NCBI GenBank assembly: GCA_020638975.1
Contig: JACKHN010000014.1
Span: 91,949 to 155,948, forward strand
Source of the DNA: Planctomycetaceae bacterium
GTDB taxonomy: Bacteria > Planctomycetota > Planctomycetia > Pirellulales > Pirellulaceae
Length of the DNA: 64,000 nucleotides
Direction of reading: 5' to 3'
Of this stretch, positions 7,883-17,364 are shown in pieces. The position numbers and the translations under genes are program-made. The notes below the pieces were generated by a model. That model saw nothing but the letters and a program-made list of their open reading frames with translations, ran no database searches and had not been told where the DNA came from. Within the stretch, counting starts at the first letter, position 1, and each line of letters opens with the position of its first letter.

Positions 7883-9169
7883 TTGTCCAAAGCCGCGACG
7901 AGTGCCTCGCCCTCCAAAGAGCCCGCTCGCGAATACCGTTACTTTCCTGGGTGGACCATGCTGGGGTTTGCCGCTGCCGCTCAATACATGTCGGCACCGG
8001 GGCAGTCCTATTCCGTCGCGGCATTCAAAGAGCCCATGCGTGAAGGGTTGGCGGTCTCGGAGACACAGTATTCGTTGGCCTATGGTGCAGCGACGATTCT
8101 CAGCGGTCTGGCCTTGCCATTCGTCGGACGACTTGTCGATCGAGTTGGCGCGAGAGTGCTGCTGCCGGCGATCGCCTTGTTGCTGGGCGGTGCTTGCGTT
8201 TGCATGTCGCGCGCGGAAGGAATCCTCGGGCTGTACGTTGGCTTCATGTTGATTCGACCCCTGGGACAAGGTGCATTGACCCTCGTTGGGACGTGGCTGG
8301 TTGGTGAGTGGTTCGAGCGGCGACGTGGCTTCGCCACCGCGATCTCGGGCATCGGTGGGAGTGTGTCGGTGATGACCATTCCGCTTTTGAATCGCTGGGT
8401 CATTGCCGAGTATGACTGGCGGACTGCCTGGTTCGTACTCGGATGTCTCGTCTGGACAACGCTCGTGTTACCAGGGTGGTTGTTCATTCGCGATCGCCCG
8501 GAAGATCTCGGCCTGCAACCCGATGGCCTCGATTCGTTGGAGCATCCTTCCAAGTCACACCCAGACGCAGTTTCGGCATGGACCGTCGCACAAGTGCTTC
8601 GCGACCCAACGTTCTGGAAGCTGTTGTCCGTACCTGCGACGAGCGGCATGGTCGGGACTGGGTTAATTTTTCATCAAGTCGCGTTACTCGGAAGTCGCGG
8701 CGTTTCTCCGACATGGGCCTTAGGATTGATTTCGTTTCAGGCAGTCGTCGCCACGCTTGCGGTGCTCGGTACAGGTTGGCTGACGGACCGCTATTCCAAT
8801 CGCCACATTTTGGGTATCTCGATGTTGATGCTCGCATTAGCGACCTTGCTCGTGTTGGTAATGCCGCGCCCGGAAATGGCGATTGCCTATGCTGCGCTGC
8901 TTGGCCTGCACGGCAGCGTCATGCGAAGTACGGGAAACGTGGTATGGCTGAATTATTATGGGCGAGCCCATCAGGGAGCAGTCCGTGGCGTGGCCTTCGC
9001 CGTGATGATTCTGGCAGCCGCAGTGGGCCCGCTGCCGTTTGCTCTGGCCATCGATCGACTCGGGTCGTACAACTCGGCGTTGATCGCCTTTGCGATCGTT
9101 CCACTCGTTGCAGCTGGACTGGTCCTCAGCGCGAGACCGCCTAGAGCCTTCGGCTTGACCGAGTTGTAG
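7883..9169 (+). CDS. MFS transporter
   Basis: A 428-residue, 12-helix major facilitator. The loop 2-3 signature appears as GRLVDRVGARVLLP near residue 90. The charged GEWFERRRGFATAISGIGGS in helix 4-5 and the WRTAWFVLG segment resemble the oxalate/formate and monocarboxylate antiporter branches. The cytosolic middle loop has RDRPEDLGLQPDG. Substrate cannot be told from sequence. The start appears to be TTG 7883, with AAGG about 9 bp upstream; the first internal ATG (MLGFAAAA) would cut off the residues before helix 1. It is a single gene. Confidence 0.88.
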   Translation: MSKAATSASPSKEPAREYRYFPGWTMLGFAAAAQYMSAPGQSYSVAAFKEPMREGLAVSETQYSLAYGAATILSGLALPFVGRLVDRVGARVLLPAIALLLGGACVCMSRAEGILGLYVGFMLIRPLGQGALTLVGTWLVGEWFERRRGFATAISGIGGSVSVMTIPLLNRWVIAEYDWRTAWFVLGCLVWTTLVLPGWLFIRDRPEDLGLQPDGLDSLEHPSKSHPDAVSAWTVAQVLRDPTFWKLLSVPATSGMVGTGLIFHQVALLGSRGVSPTWALGLISFQAVVATLAVLGTGWLTDRYSNRHILGISMLMLALATLLVLVMPRPEMAIAYAALLGLHGSVMRSTGNVVWLNYYGRAHQGAVRGVAFAVMILAAAVGPLPFALAIDRLGSYNSALIAFAIVPLVAAGLVLSARPPRAFGLTEL

Positions 9170-9288
9170 CGGTGTTGGACGAGCTAGAGTTGCTGTAGGG
9201 ATTGCAACGACTGGATTCGTTAATCGTAAGACCAGCCACGTTGGCAAGGAGTCGCGGCGGCGAGTGAATCGACGGTAGAGGAATCGCG

Positions 9289-11184
9289 ATGAATGAGTTG
9301 AATCGCTTCGAGCAAGCAAGTTACACCACGGACTATCTAGGCGATGGTGTACGTTATCGGCTGCCGCATCGAACACTTGGGCGAGCGAGGCATCTCGGCT
9401 GGTTCGGCGTTGGTGCAGGGATGATGCTGAGCCTGTTCATGATCGCGTGGATGTCGGGGCCGGTCCTCGGTGGCATCGACGATCTCAAAAAAGGTGGCGA
9501 AGCGGCTTGGTTCTCGATCGCATTCGGCTGCTTTGGATTGATTGGACTTGTTCCGGGAATCGGCTTGGTGCTGGGTGGTTTTGCCGTCACCTGCAATCGC
9601 ACACGCTGCGAGATCGAAATTCGCGGAGGAAAGATTGCCGTGAAGGAACGGTTCTTTCTGGCAAGGATGCGGCGCAGCTGCGAGACTTCAGGAATACGAA
9701 CGCTTCGGGTCGCTGATGCCAACGAACGCACCGGCGGAAGTGACGAACACAATACACGCGTCTGGCTCGGGGATTCGGATACCGCTTTGCTCGCCAAAAC
9801 CGGCGGCAAGAAAGAGTTTCTGATCGCTGCAGCCTACCCTCGCGAGTTACTAACGAAGCTGGCCGAAGAACTCGCTCCGAAGCTCGAAGCCGACTTGAGC
9901 GTTATTTCGGCAACGATCAAACGCGAACCGGCAGAGATCACTGAAGGCGAATTGACGCCGCGGAAGATTGCGATTGTCGAAGGGCTCGTCAATGAAGAGC
10001 AACCTCCACCTGTTCCCGATCAACCGACCGATAGCCTTGCGACGATCACTCGACGAGATGACGGCATCACCATCGAGATACCTCCTGCAGGACTTTGGAA
10101 GGGCTCGAAAGGATTGTTCGTTTTCGCTCTCCTTTGGAATGCCTTTGTCAGTATCTTCCTTGTCGTCGGAGTATTGGCAGCCTTCGGACAGATCGAAGTC
10201 GATGGCGACGGGCCCCCGTGGATCATGGCGTTAGTTGCAATTGTTTTTTTGGCAATCGGTTCCGGCATCATGCTTGCGGCGGTCAACATGGGGCGGAGAC
10301 ACGCAACCATCGCGACCGCCGACGATTTGGTGATGATTGTCCGACACTCGATCTTCGGGAAGACAACGCGCGAGTGGTCCGCGAGTCAGATCGACAAGAT
10401 CTGTTGTGGCAACAGCGGGATGGAGGTCAACGATGTTCCGGTGCGAGAACTGCAGATCATTCCGATCGATGACAAAAAGTTCGGTTGTCTTAGTCAATTA
10501 GATGACAGTGAATTGGATTGGATCGCTGCCGAGATCAATCAAGCCTTGGGTATTCATCGTCCAGCCGATCGTGGTGAACGGCGCCCTGCAGTCATCGAGC
10601 GTGACTCACGCGGATGGGTCATTGCTCCTCGCAACAGCCGTATCACCCTCGATCGCACGATCGAGGGTCTACAAATCAATGTGCCGCCAGTTGGTGTGTG
10701 GAAGTATCTGGGCCTCGTCGTCTTTGGAATCTTTTTTGCAGCGATCGGAGTAGGCATCGCCTTCGCCGTAGGCTGGGACGCGGTCGATAATGGATTTCGG
10801 CGACGCGACATCGGCGATCTGCTATTCGCCGGGGTCTTCTTATTAGGATTTGGCGGTAGCGGCACCGTCATTACGCTGGTGGGACTCGTCGCCGGGCGGC
10901 GACGATTTCAGCTGCAAGTCGAGCATGATGAATTGACCCTTGTGCGACGCGGCCCGTTCCTACGGAAGACGTTTCGCTGGCACCGCGATGATCTGGACTC
11001 AGTCTCTGTGAAGGATAGCGGGACACAAGTCAACAATCGCTCGCTCTATCACGTCTTCATCCAGTCCCGCAAAGGCGATTCGATCGGTATCATGACAGGA
11101 CACGACAGCGCGGACCTCGACTTCGTCGCGACTGCCGTAAAGGAATCCCTTGGCCTACTTGATACCGATACTGCTTCCGCATGA
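9289..11184 (+). CDS. Membrane protein with three copies of a two-helix plus PH-like module
   Basis: 631 residues with three internal repeats, at about 20-225, 245-435 and 450-631. Each begins with a short amphipathic piece (VRYRLPHRTLG, ITIEIPPAGLW, LQINVPPVGVW). Two transmembrane helices follow, then a cytosolic beta-rich domain such as VEHDELTLVRRGPFLRKTFR-W and a helix ending KESLGLL. The beta domains recall bacterial PH-like (DUF304/bPH2) domains, an inference from strand pattern. The start has GAGGAA 6 bp upstream. Its stop overlaps the next ATG (ATGA), so translation of the TrhO-RluA fusion is probably coupled. Function unknown. Confidence 0.7.
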   Translation: MNELNRFEQASYTTDYLGDGVRYRLPHRTLGRARHLGWFGVGAGMMLSLFMIAWMSGPVLGGIDDLKKGGEAAWFSIAFGCFGLIGLVPGIGLVLGGFAVTCNRTRCEIEIRGGKIAVKERFFLARMRRSCETSGIRTLRVADANERTGGSDEHNTRVWLGDSDTALLAKTGGKKEFLIAAAYPRELLTKLAEELAPKLEADLSVISATIKREPAEITEGELTPRKIAIVEGLVNEEQPPPVPDQPTDSLATITRRDDGITIEIPPAGLWKGSKGLFVFALLWNAFVSIFLVVGVLAAFGQIEVDGDGPPWIMALVAIVFLAIGSGIMLAAVNMGRRHATIATADDLVMIVRHSIFGKTTREWSASQIDKICCGNSGMEVNDVPVRELQIIPIDDKKFGCLSQLDDSELDWIAAEINQALGIHRPADRGERRPAVIERDSRGWVIAPRNSRITLDRTIEGLQINVPPVGVWKYLGLVVFGIFFAAIGVGIAFAVGWDAVDNGFRRRDIGDLLFAGVFLLGFGGSGTVITLVGLVAGRRRFQLQVEHDELTLVRRGPFLRKTFRWHRDDLDSVSVKDSGTQVNNRSLYHVFIQSRKGDSIGIMTGHDSADLDFVATAVKESLGLLDTDTASA

Positions 11185-12995
11185 ACGACGTCGTTAACAT
11201 CGCCGCTTACAAATTCGTACCACTCGACGACCTCAAAGAACTCCGCCGCCGACTGCGAAAACGCTGCGTCCGGTGGGGGCTGATGGGCACGATTCTGATT
11301 AGTACCGAAGGAATCAACCTGTTCGTAGCGGGCAGCCGAAACGCCATCGATAAGTTGCTCGCCGAACTTCGGAGCATTCCGGGTTTGGCAGACATTCCGA
11401 TCAAGGAAAGCTTCAGCGACGATCAACCGTTCAATCGCATGTTGGTACGCATCAAACAGGAAATCATCGCGTTCGGAGTCGAAGGCATCGAACCGGGCGC
11501 GAGAACCTCGCCCAAGCTGGCCGCTCGCGAATTGAAGCAGTGGCTCGACGAAGGACGCCCCGTCACGTTACTCGACACCCGCAACGACTACGAAGTCAAA
11601 CTAGGCACCTTCCGCAACGCCGTGCCGATCGGCGTCGGACATTTCCGCGACTTTCCCACAGCCGTCCAGCAATTGCCCGCCGAGATGAAGGAACAACCGG
11701 TCGTCATGTTTTGCACCGGTGGCATCCGCTGCGAGAAAGCCGGGCCGTTCATGGAGCGGGAAGGTTTTAAACAGATCTTTCAGCTCGATGGTGGAATTCT
11801 AAAATACTTCGAGGAGTGTGGCGGAGATCACTACGAGGGCGATTGCTTCGTGTTCGATCAGCGCGTCGCACTGGACCCGCAACTGCGAGAGACCGACGCC
11901 GAGTTGTGCTTTGCGTGCCAGGAGCCGCTCACGGTCGAGGACCAGCAATCGCCCAAGTACATTCCCAGTCAATCGTGTCCGTATTGCTACAAGGAACCGG
12001 AAGAGCGACTCAACATCACGATCGAACAGCGTCACGCGGCGATTCGCGCTGCCACGACGCCACTACCGGGCAGCCTGCCCTACGAGAACAAACGGCCCAT
12101 TAAAGTCCCGCAGCGGTTCGATGGGTTCGAGTTTATCGAGTTTCTTTGCAGTTGCTTACCTCATGTTCGCCGCGACCAATGGCTCGAAGTCTTCGACGCC
12201 GGCTACATGGTCAACGCCGACGGGCCGGTTTTGCCAAATCGCATCGTTCGTGCAGGCGAACGATTCCACCACGTGCTGCCCGGAATGATCGAGCCCAAAG
12301 TCAACGCGGACATCCAGATCTTATTCGAAGACAAATCGATCATCGTCGTCAACAAACCGGCCCCGCTGCCGATTCACCCATGCGGCCAGTTCAATCGCAA
12401 TACGCTGATGCACATCATGGCCGAGGCCTATCGTCCGGAGCGACCGCGCGTCGCCCATCGACTCGACTCGAACACGACAGGCATCGTCGTCATGAGTCGC
12501 ACGCGTCACATGGCCGGATTGCTGCAGCCTCAGTTTGAACGTCGCGAGGTTGACAAGGCTTATATGGTGCGAGTCCACGGACATCCTGCGGAAGACCACT
12601 TTCGTTGCGACGCTCCGATCAGCGTCGAGAACGGAGCCGTCGGAGTGCGCACGATCGAGCCGGATGGCTTGGATTCGATAACAGAATTCAGCACGCTCGC
12701 TCGGCTCGAAGATGGCACGTCGTTGGTTGAAGCTCGTCCCATCACCGGTCGCACGAACCAGATCCGCCTGCATCTCTGGCATCTCGATTTGCCGGTTGTC
12801 GGCGATCCGCTTTATTTGCCTAATCAACAAGTTGGTCCCAAGCAAACTTTGTCGCTCACCGATCCGCCGCTTTGTTTGCATGCCTGGCGAATTACGTTCA
12901 CGCATCCGCTCAGCGGCGAACGTGTTCACTTCGAGGCGCCGCTGCCCAATTGGGCCAAAGATTTCGCTGCCGTCGATAACACGGTTGCACACTAG
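11181..12995 (+). CDS. Fusion of tRNA uridine-34 hydroxylase (TrhO/YceA) and RluA-type pseudouridine synthase
   Basis: 604 residues holding two RNA-modifying enzymes. Residues 1-275 are TrhO-like: an N-terminal acylphosphatase-like part with STEGINLFVAG, and a rhodanese domain with Cys178 in FCTGGIRCEKAG; this family makes 5-hydroxyuridine at tRNA position 34. A cysteine-rich linker follows (CFACQEPL, SCPYCYKEPEERLN). Residues 310-370 look like an S4 RNA-binding domain. The rest is an RluA pseudouridine synthase with the catalytic Asp429 in HRLDSNTTG and ITGRTNQIRLHL. The ATG overlaps the preceding stop by 4 bp. Target of the synthase half is unknown. Confidence 0.9.
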   Translation: MNDVVNIAAYKFVPLDDLKELRRRLRKRCVRWGLMGTILISTEGINLFVAGSRNAIDKLLAELRSIPGLADIPIKESFSDDQPFNRMLVRIKQEIIAFGVEGIEPGARTSPKLAARELKQWLDEGRPVTLLDTRNDYEVKLGTFRNAVPIGVGHFRDFPTAVQQLPAEMKEQPVVMFCTGGIRCEKAGPFMEREGFKQIFQLDGGILKYFEECGGDHYEGDCFVFDQRVALDPQLRETDAELCFACQEPLTVEDQQSPKYIPSQSCPYCYKEPEERLNITIEQRHAAIRAATTPLPGSLPYENKRPIKVPQRFDGFEFIEFLCSCLPHVRRDQWLEVFDAGYMVNADGPVLPNRIVRAGERFHHVLPGMIEPKVNADIQILFEDKSIIVVNKPAPLPIHPCGQFNRNTLMHIMAEAYRPERPRVAHRLDSNTTGIVVMSRTRHMAGLLQPQFERREVDKAYMVRVHGHPAEDHFRCDAPISVENGAVGVRTIEPDGLDSITEFSTLARLEDGTSLVEARPITGRTNQIRLHLWHLDLPVVGDPLYLPNQQVGPKQTLSLTDPPLCLHAWRITFTHPLSGERVHFEAPLPNWAKDFAAVDNTVAH

Positions 12996-13048
12996 CGATC
13001 TCATTCAACATCCTACGCCATCTCTTTCTCGAACCAAGTGTGGCTGAT

Positions 13049-14971
13049 TCAAGGCTGCTTTGTTTCATACGGCCAACGACTCTTCTTTGGAGCCGCGTCT
13101 CCCTCTGGCTTGGCGTCGATGGTTGAAATGCTTTCGGCATACACAAGCTTACCCGTATAGCCATCGTAGAACTGAATGATCGCTTGCGGTTCGTCGTACG
13201 GCACGAACTGATAGCCAACACCTGTGGGCCGGGCGGCTTTCATGATGTTGTTGATATTGACAATGCCGTAGTAAGTGTTCCGTTGTCGGCTGTAATGAAC
13301 GTTGTCGGGGAAGCCGGCGACCCACTTGATCTTTACTTTGCGTCCCTCGCTATCGAACCAACCACCGAACGGGGGCAGTCCCGCCGTGCCGATCGGATGC
13401 CCCGCTGAGTTCAGCGGCCCCACCATAAACTCCCACACGTTGTCGGTGATTTGAACGCTGAAGGAATTGTGAACGTCTCCGGTAAAGATCATCACCGGCT
13501 TTTGAATCGCATCGAGTTCCGGGATCAGCATCTCCCGTTCATGCACGTAACCGCAGAAACCATCGCCCTTCGACCCGGTGCCGCCTTCGGGTTTGACGTG
13601 ATAACCCGAGTGATAAATCGTCCAAGGATCGGGCGAAATCACGAAGATGAAGTCGGCCTTCGATTGTTTCACGCCGTCGATAAACCACTTTCGTTGCACA
13701 TCGCCGAGGATAAAACGATCAGGATCATGAGCTCGCTTCTCGCCAAAGAACTTGGACCGTTCGCCACGCGTGTCGAGAAAGAAGAAGTGGCAATTGCCGA
13801 CCATGCGATCAAAGTAATGATGCGTTCCGATGCTATAAGGTGCTTGGCCGCTCGCCTTGAACGCCGGAGTCACTCGCAAGTGATGCGCATCGACGACCTC
13901 GGCCAAACCATAAACGCCGATATTCACGCCGCCGCGTTCCTTCCTCGTTCGCTCGTCTCCTTTCATGAAATGGCCGACGTGAATCGTGCTGACTTGCTCC
14001 TTTCGAAGCGAGGTGAAGTCAGCTTCCGGATCAAACAAGATATCCTCGCCGCGCTCGACAGTTGCCGCGCCGAATCGCAACGGTCGCTTTCGGTCTGTTT
14101 CATCGTTCGCCCAGCCCGCGTACTGTTGCCACACCGACAGCGCATCATCTCGCTTCAAGAAGTCGCCGTCGCCCAACCCAATCTCACCACTGCCATCAAG
14201 GTTGGAGTTCACCTCGTGATCGTCATACATCGTCATGAACGGAACGTATCGGAACAGATTCGACATGTTCCTGCCTCGGTCCAAATACAGCTTGTAGTTC
14301 GCCGCGTAGCCAGCTCGTGTGCCGTCAAGAACTTCTTCATAGGTGAAGTCACCGTTGACAATGTGAAAGGCAATGTCGTCCGCATGTCGTTGAAAGATAT
14401 TCAGAAAAGATGGCGGATTGGTATAGATGCCCAGCGGGGCGTCTGGCAACAACTGACGTGAACAGCATCCGATCGAGAACGCGAAGTTGAAAGTCCCTTC
14501 TTGATTGTTCAGCGGATCGTGAAAGCTCGTTTCGTCAGGCAATGTCCTGAACGAAGGCCAAGGGCGATCGAACTCCATACGTGTATCGATCAAGCCCTTC
14601 GTGTCGATGATACCGTAGTAATAGCGAGTGTTCGGCGTTAGTCCGACGAGGTCGACGAATCCCGTGTTGTCTGCTTCGGCCAGCGTCTTGAGAACGACCG
14701 CAGGACTGTCTTTCGTCAGCGGCGTTGTTGTATCGAAGACAACGCGGCACTCAAGCGGAAGTTTGCTGCGAATCCAAACCCGCATCGACGTCGCCATTGG
14801 CTTGCCGAGCATCGGCCCGTGGGTAATATCGCTGGTGTGGTAAGGCATCACATCGTGAGCCACCGGGTCGGGCCACGTAATGCGAGTGAATTGAGCAAAG
14901 CCGGGAGAAACACTTCCCATCAGAAGCATTGTCGTGGCGAAGAGGGCTTGAGCTGGGAAGCGACAGAACAT
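13049..14971 (-). CDS. PhoD-like alkaline phosphatase/metallophosphoesterase
   Basis: Exported phosphodiesterase or phosphomonoesterase of the PhoD class. A signal peptide (ALFATTMLLMGSVSPGFAQ) precedes an Ig-like PhoD N-domain (SMRVWIRSKLPLECRVVFDT, GLTPNTRYYYGI). The metal-binding core follows: FSIGCCSRQ, HIVNGDFTYEE, MTMYDDHEVNSN, FFFLDTRGER and IFTGDVHNSFS. ATG 14971 gives 640 residues with a proper signal peptide; the frame is open further upstream, but that part is basic and overlaps the divergent DUF1501 start. It sits head-to-head with the DUF1501 gene over about 130 bp. Phosphate starvation control is likely from the family, but no Pho box was identified. Confidence 0.85.
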   Translation of the reverse strand: MFCRFPAQALFATTMLLMGSVSPGFAQFTRITWPDPVAHDVMPYHTSDITHGPMLGKPMATSMRVWIRSKLPLECRVVFDTTTPLTKDSPAVVLKTLAEADNTGFVDLVGLTPNTRYYYGIIDTKGLIDTRMEFDRPWPSFRTLPDETSFHDPLNNQEGTFNFAFSIGCCSRQLLPDAPLGIYTNPPSFLNIFQRHADDIAFHIVNGDFTYEEVLDGTRAGYAANYKLYLDRGRNMSNLFRYVPFMTMYDDHEVNSNLDGSGEIGLGDGDFLKRDDALSVWQQYAGWANDETDRKRPLRFGAATVERGEDILFDPEADFTSLRKEQVSTIHVGHFMKGDERTRKERGGVNIGVYGLAEVVDAHHLRVTPAFKASGQAPYSIGTHHYFDRMVGNCHFFFLDTRGERSKFFGEKRAHDPDRFILGDVQRKWFIDGVKQSKADFIFVISPDPWTIYHSGYHVKPEGGTGSKGDGFCGYVHEREMLIPELDAIQKPVMIFTGDVHNSFSVQITDNVWEFMVGPLNSAGHPIGTAGLPPFGGWFDSEGRKVKIKWVAGFPDNVHYSRQRNTYYGIVNINNIMKAARPTGVGYQFVPYDEPQAIIQFYDGYTGKLVYAESISTIDAKPEGDAAPKKSRWPYETKQP

Positions 14972-15105
14972 GCGATGCCTCGAAACAGGTTCATGTTGCA
15001 AAACGAGTCTTTGCGAAGGTGACGCGTCTTGTTGTAGAATGGGACGTGGGCGTTTGCGAGTCGCACAACGCGTGAGTTCACTCAGCATAATCGACAGGTT
15101 CGAGG

Positions 15106-16527
15106 ATGACACCAGTTCAAAGCCACCTGCAGACCGTTTCGCGACGCGAGTTGTTCCAGAACCTCGGGAGCGGAATTGGTTCGATTGCGCTCGCCTCGTT
15201 GTTGGCGAACGAGTTGCCAGCAGCTTCGGCCTCGTTGAATCCGCTTGCGCCTAAGACGCCGCACTTTGCAGCCAAGGCAAAGAACGTCATCTTCTTACAC
15301 ATGGTTGGCGCGCCGTCTCACCTGGACTTGTTCGAGAACAAGCCAGCGCTGCAAGAGAACGATGGCAAGCCATGCCCCGACGAGTTGCTGGAAGGCCAAC
15401 GCTTTGCGTTCCTTCGCGGTCATCCCAAACTGCTGGGGACAGAGTTCAAATTCAAACGACACGGCCAATCAGGACTTGAACTCTCCGAGTTATTACCGCA
15501 TCTGGCGACCGTCGCCGATGACATCTGTATGATCAAGTCGCTGCATACCGAACACTTCAATCACGCCCCGGCGCAGCTCTTCTTTCAGACGGGCTTCGGT
15601 CGCTTCGGTCGGCCAACGATCGGATCGTGGGCAAACTATGGACTGGGCAGCGAGAATCAGGATTTGCCCGGTTTCGTCGTGTTGATTACGGGCTCGGTGG
15701 CTGGCGCAGGCAACAGCCTATGGGGCAGCGGCTTTTTGCCAACCGTATATCAAGGCGTCGAATTCCGTAGTCAAGGCGATCCGGTTCTGTTTCTGTCGAA
15801 TCCGGATGGCATCGACGCCGCTGGCAGGCGACGCATTGTTGACAGCATCAACAAGCTGAACGGAGCACAACTTGCCGACGTCGGTGATCCGGAGATCGCG
15901 ACGCGGATCAGTCAGTACGAGATGGCGTATCGGATGCAAACCAGCGTTCCCGAACTGATGGACATCGCGCAAGAGCCGCAGAGCATTCACGACATGTACG
16001 GAACGCAGCCCGGCAAGACCAGCTTTGCGAATAACTGTCTGCTCGCGAGGCGGTTGGTTGAACGAGGTGTTCGGTTCGTGCAGTTATTCGACGAAGGCTG
16101 GGATCATCACGGCAGTGTCTTTAGCGCGTTGCCGAAGAAGTGCGAACAGGTCGATCAGCCGATTGCCGCGCTGCTCAAAGATCTGAAGCAACGCGGTTTG
16201 CTCGATGAAACGCTGGTTGTGTGGGGTGCCGAGTTTGGCCGCACGCCGCTGCTGCAAGCCGATCGCGAGAAGGCTGGCCGCGACCACCACAAGGACGCGT
16301 ATTGTGTCTGGATGGCCGGTGGCGGGTCGAAAGGTGGTACGACGATCGGCAAGACGGACGAACTTGGTTATTTCCCCGTGGAGGACAGTGTCCACGTCAA
16401 CGACTTTCACGCCACGCTGTTGCATCTGTTGGGATTGAATCACGAGAAGCTGACCTACAAGTTCCAAGGCCGCAACTTCCGCCTGACCGATGTCGCCGGA
16501 CAGGTTGTCACGAAGGTGCTGGCATGA
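15106..16527 (+). CDS. DUF1501 protein (sulfatase-fold), Tat-exported
   Basis: 473 residues. Starts with a twin-arginine-like signal (TVSRRELFQNLGSG, then IALASLLAN). The DUF1501 hallmarks are all present: FLHMVGAPSHLDLFENKPAL, FKFKRHGQSGLELSELLPHL, MIKSLHTEHFNHAPAQ, PTIGSWANYGLGSENQ, DEGWDHHG, VVWGAEFGRTP, GRDHHKDAYCVWMAGGG and a late LLGLNHEKLTY. In planctomycetes this family is usually paired with a DUF1549/DUF1553 cytochrome-type protein; here that partner is absent and the gene faces phoD. The enzymatic role is unknown. ATG 15106 is preceded by GAGG. Confidence 0.92.
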   Translation: MTPVQSHLQTVSRRELFQNLGSGIGSIALASLLANELPAASASLNPLAPKTPHFAAKAKNVIFLHMVGAPSHLDLFENKPALQENDGKPCPDELLEGQRFAFLRGHPKLLGTEFKFKRHGQSGLELSELLPHLATVADDICMIKSLHTEHFNHAPAQLFFQTGFGRFGRPTIGSWANYGLGSENQDLPGFVVLITGSVAGAGNSLWGSGFLPTVYQGVEFRSQGDPVLFLSNPDGIDAAGRRRIVDSINKLNGAQLADVGDPEIATRISQYEMAYRMQTSVPELMDIAQEPQSIHDMYGTQPGKTSFANNCLLARRLVERGVRFVQLFDEGWDHHGSVFSALPKKCEQVDQPIAALLKDLKQRGLLDETLVVWGAEFGRTPLLQADREKAGRDHHKDAYCVWMAGGGSKGGTTIGKTDELGYFPVEDSVHVNDFHATLLHLLGLNHEKLTYKFQGRNFRLTDVAGQVVTKVLA

Positions 16528-16969
16528 GCCTACGCCAATCTGGCTAGTCCGGTCGTCGTTTACGGAGACGCCGGAACATTTTCTTCAGAGCGACTCGGAC
16601 GATGATGCTGTGACTTCTCATGTTGCTCGCTACCCAGCCTCTGAATGCTGACGTCAGACCGCTAGTGCGCAGGCTCGCAGTATCGTGAACTTCACGGATG
16701 CGGAGCTTACGGAACGAGAAGCGATCGGCAAAGCATCCGAGAACCTTGACGTTCCGATGCTACTCACGGTGTCCTATCGCTACGCGGTCGTAACTCTCCC
16801 AAGCCACGTTACAATCACCAACTTGAAAAGCATGGAGAACACTTCCGCCGATAATCGGATCTGCGACTCCGGAGCCACGTTGGGACGTGTGCTGTTCCGA
16901 GATCGACAGCTTTCTAAGAATGGCACGATTGGTTGTGCCGGCATTGCCCGATCTCATTCGTCGGCAGCC

Positions 16970-17282
16970 GAGAAACCCTTTGCAATGCTTGGTGTTAACG
17001 GCGATGAAGATCGCGAAACTCTCAAACTCACAATGCTTGAAGAACAGATCATCTGGCGCAGTTGGTGGGACCAAGGAAAGATCGATGGCCCCACATACGA
17101 CTTGGCCGATCCAGAAACGCCCCGCGATCCTCATTCTGGATGCAACCGGGCGAATTCGCTACGAGAACCTTTCTCCCGAAAATGTTGATGCTGCGATTGA
17201 TGAGTTGCTTGCCGCGTCGCCAAAACGGCAACCAATCAAAAAGAGCGAAAGTCCCATCCGGGTGTGCACTCCGATTCGCTAA
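16970..17282 (+). pseudogene. Frameshifted remnant of a thioredoxin-like (redoxin) protein
   Basis: Residues EKPFAMLGVNGDEDRE, then LEEQIIWRSWWDQGKIDGPT, read in one frame to about 17100. After that the expected continuation, RPAILILDATGRIRYENLS and AAIDELLA, is in another frame (codons ATC CAG AAA CGC). Together they match the C-terminal half of the planctomycete redoxin/TlpA-like proteins (LGVNSD, ITWRSW, DxxGxIRY). The CxxC-bearing N-terminal half is not recognisable upstream. One indel near 17100 explains the shift. The 440 bp before it, after the DUF1501 gene, holds nothing I can assign. Confidence 0.7.
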
Positions 17283-17364
17283 TCACGAATCAACGCTACA
17301 CTGGTATGACGAATGCTCGCAACCGCAAGCTATTTGACCGAGACCTCGATCCACCAACAGTGAC

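Noticed and set aside
13451..14461. 336-residue plus-strand frame
   Set aside because: Antisense shadow of the PhoD-like gene, whose metal-site motifs are all on the minus strand.
16685..16960. 5' part of a 167-residue frame before the redoxin remnant
   Set aside because: No similarity to the redoxin N-terminal half could be seen, so it is not joined to the pseudogene.
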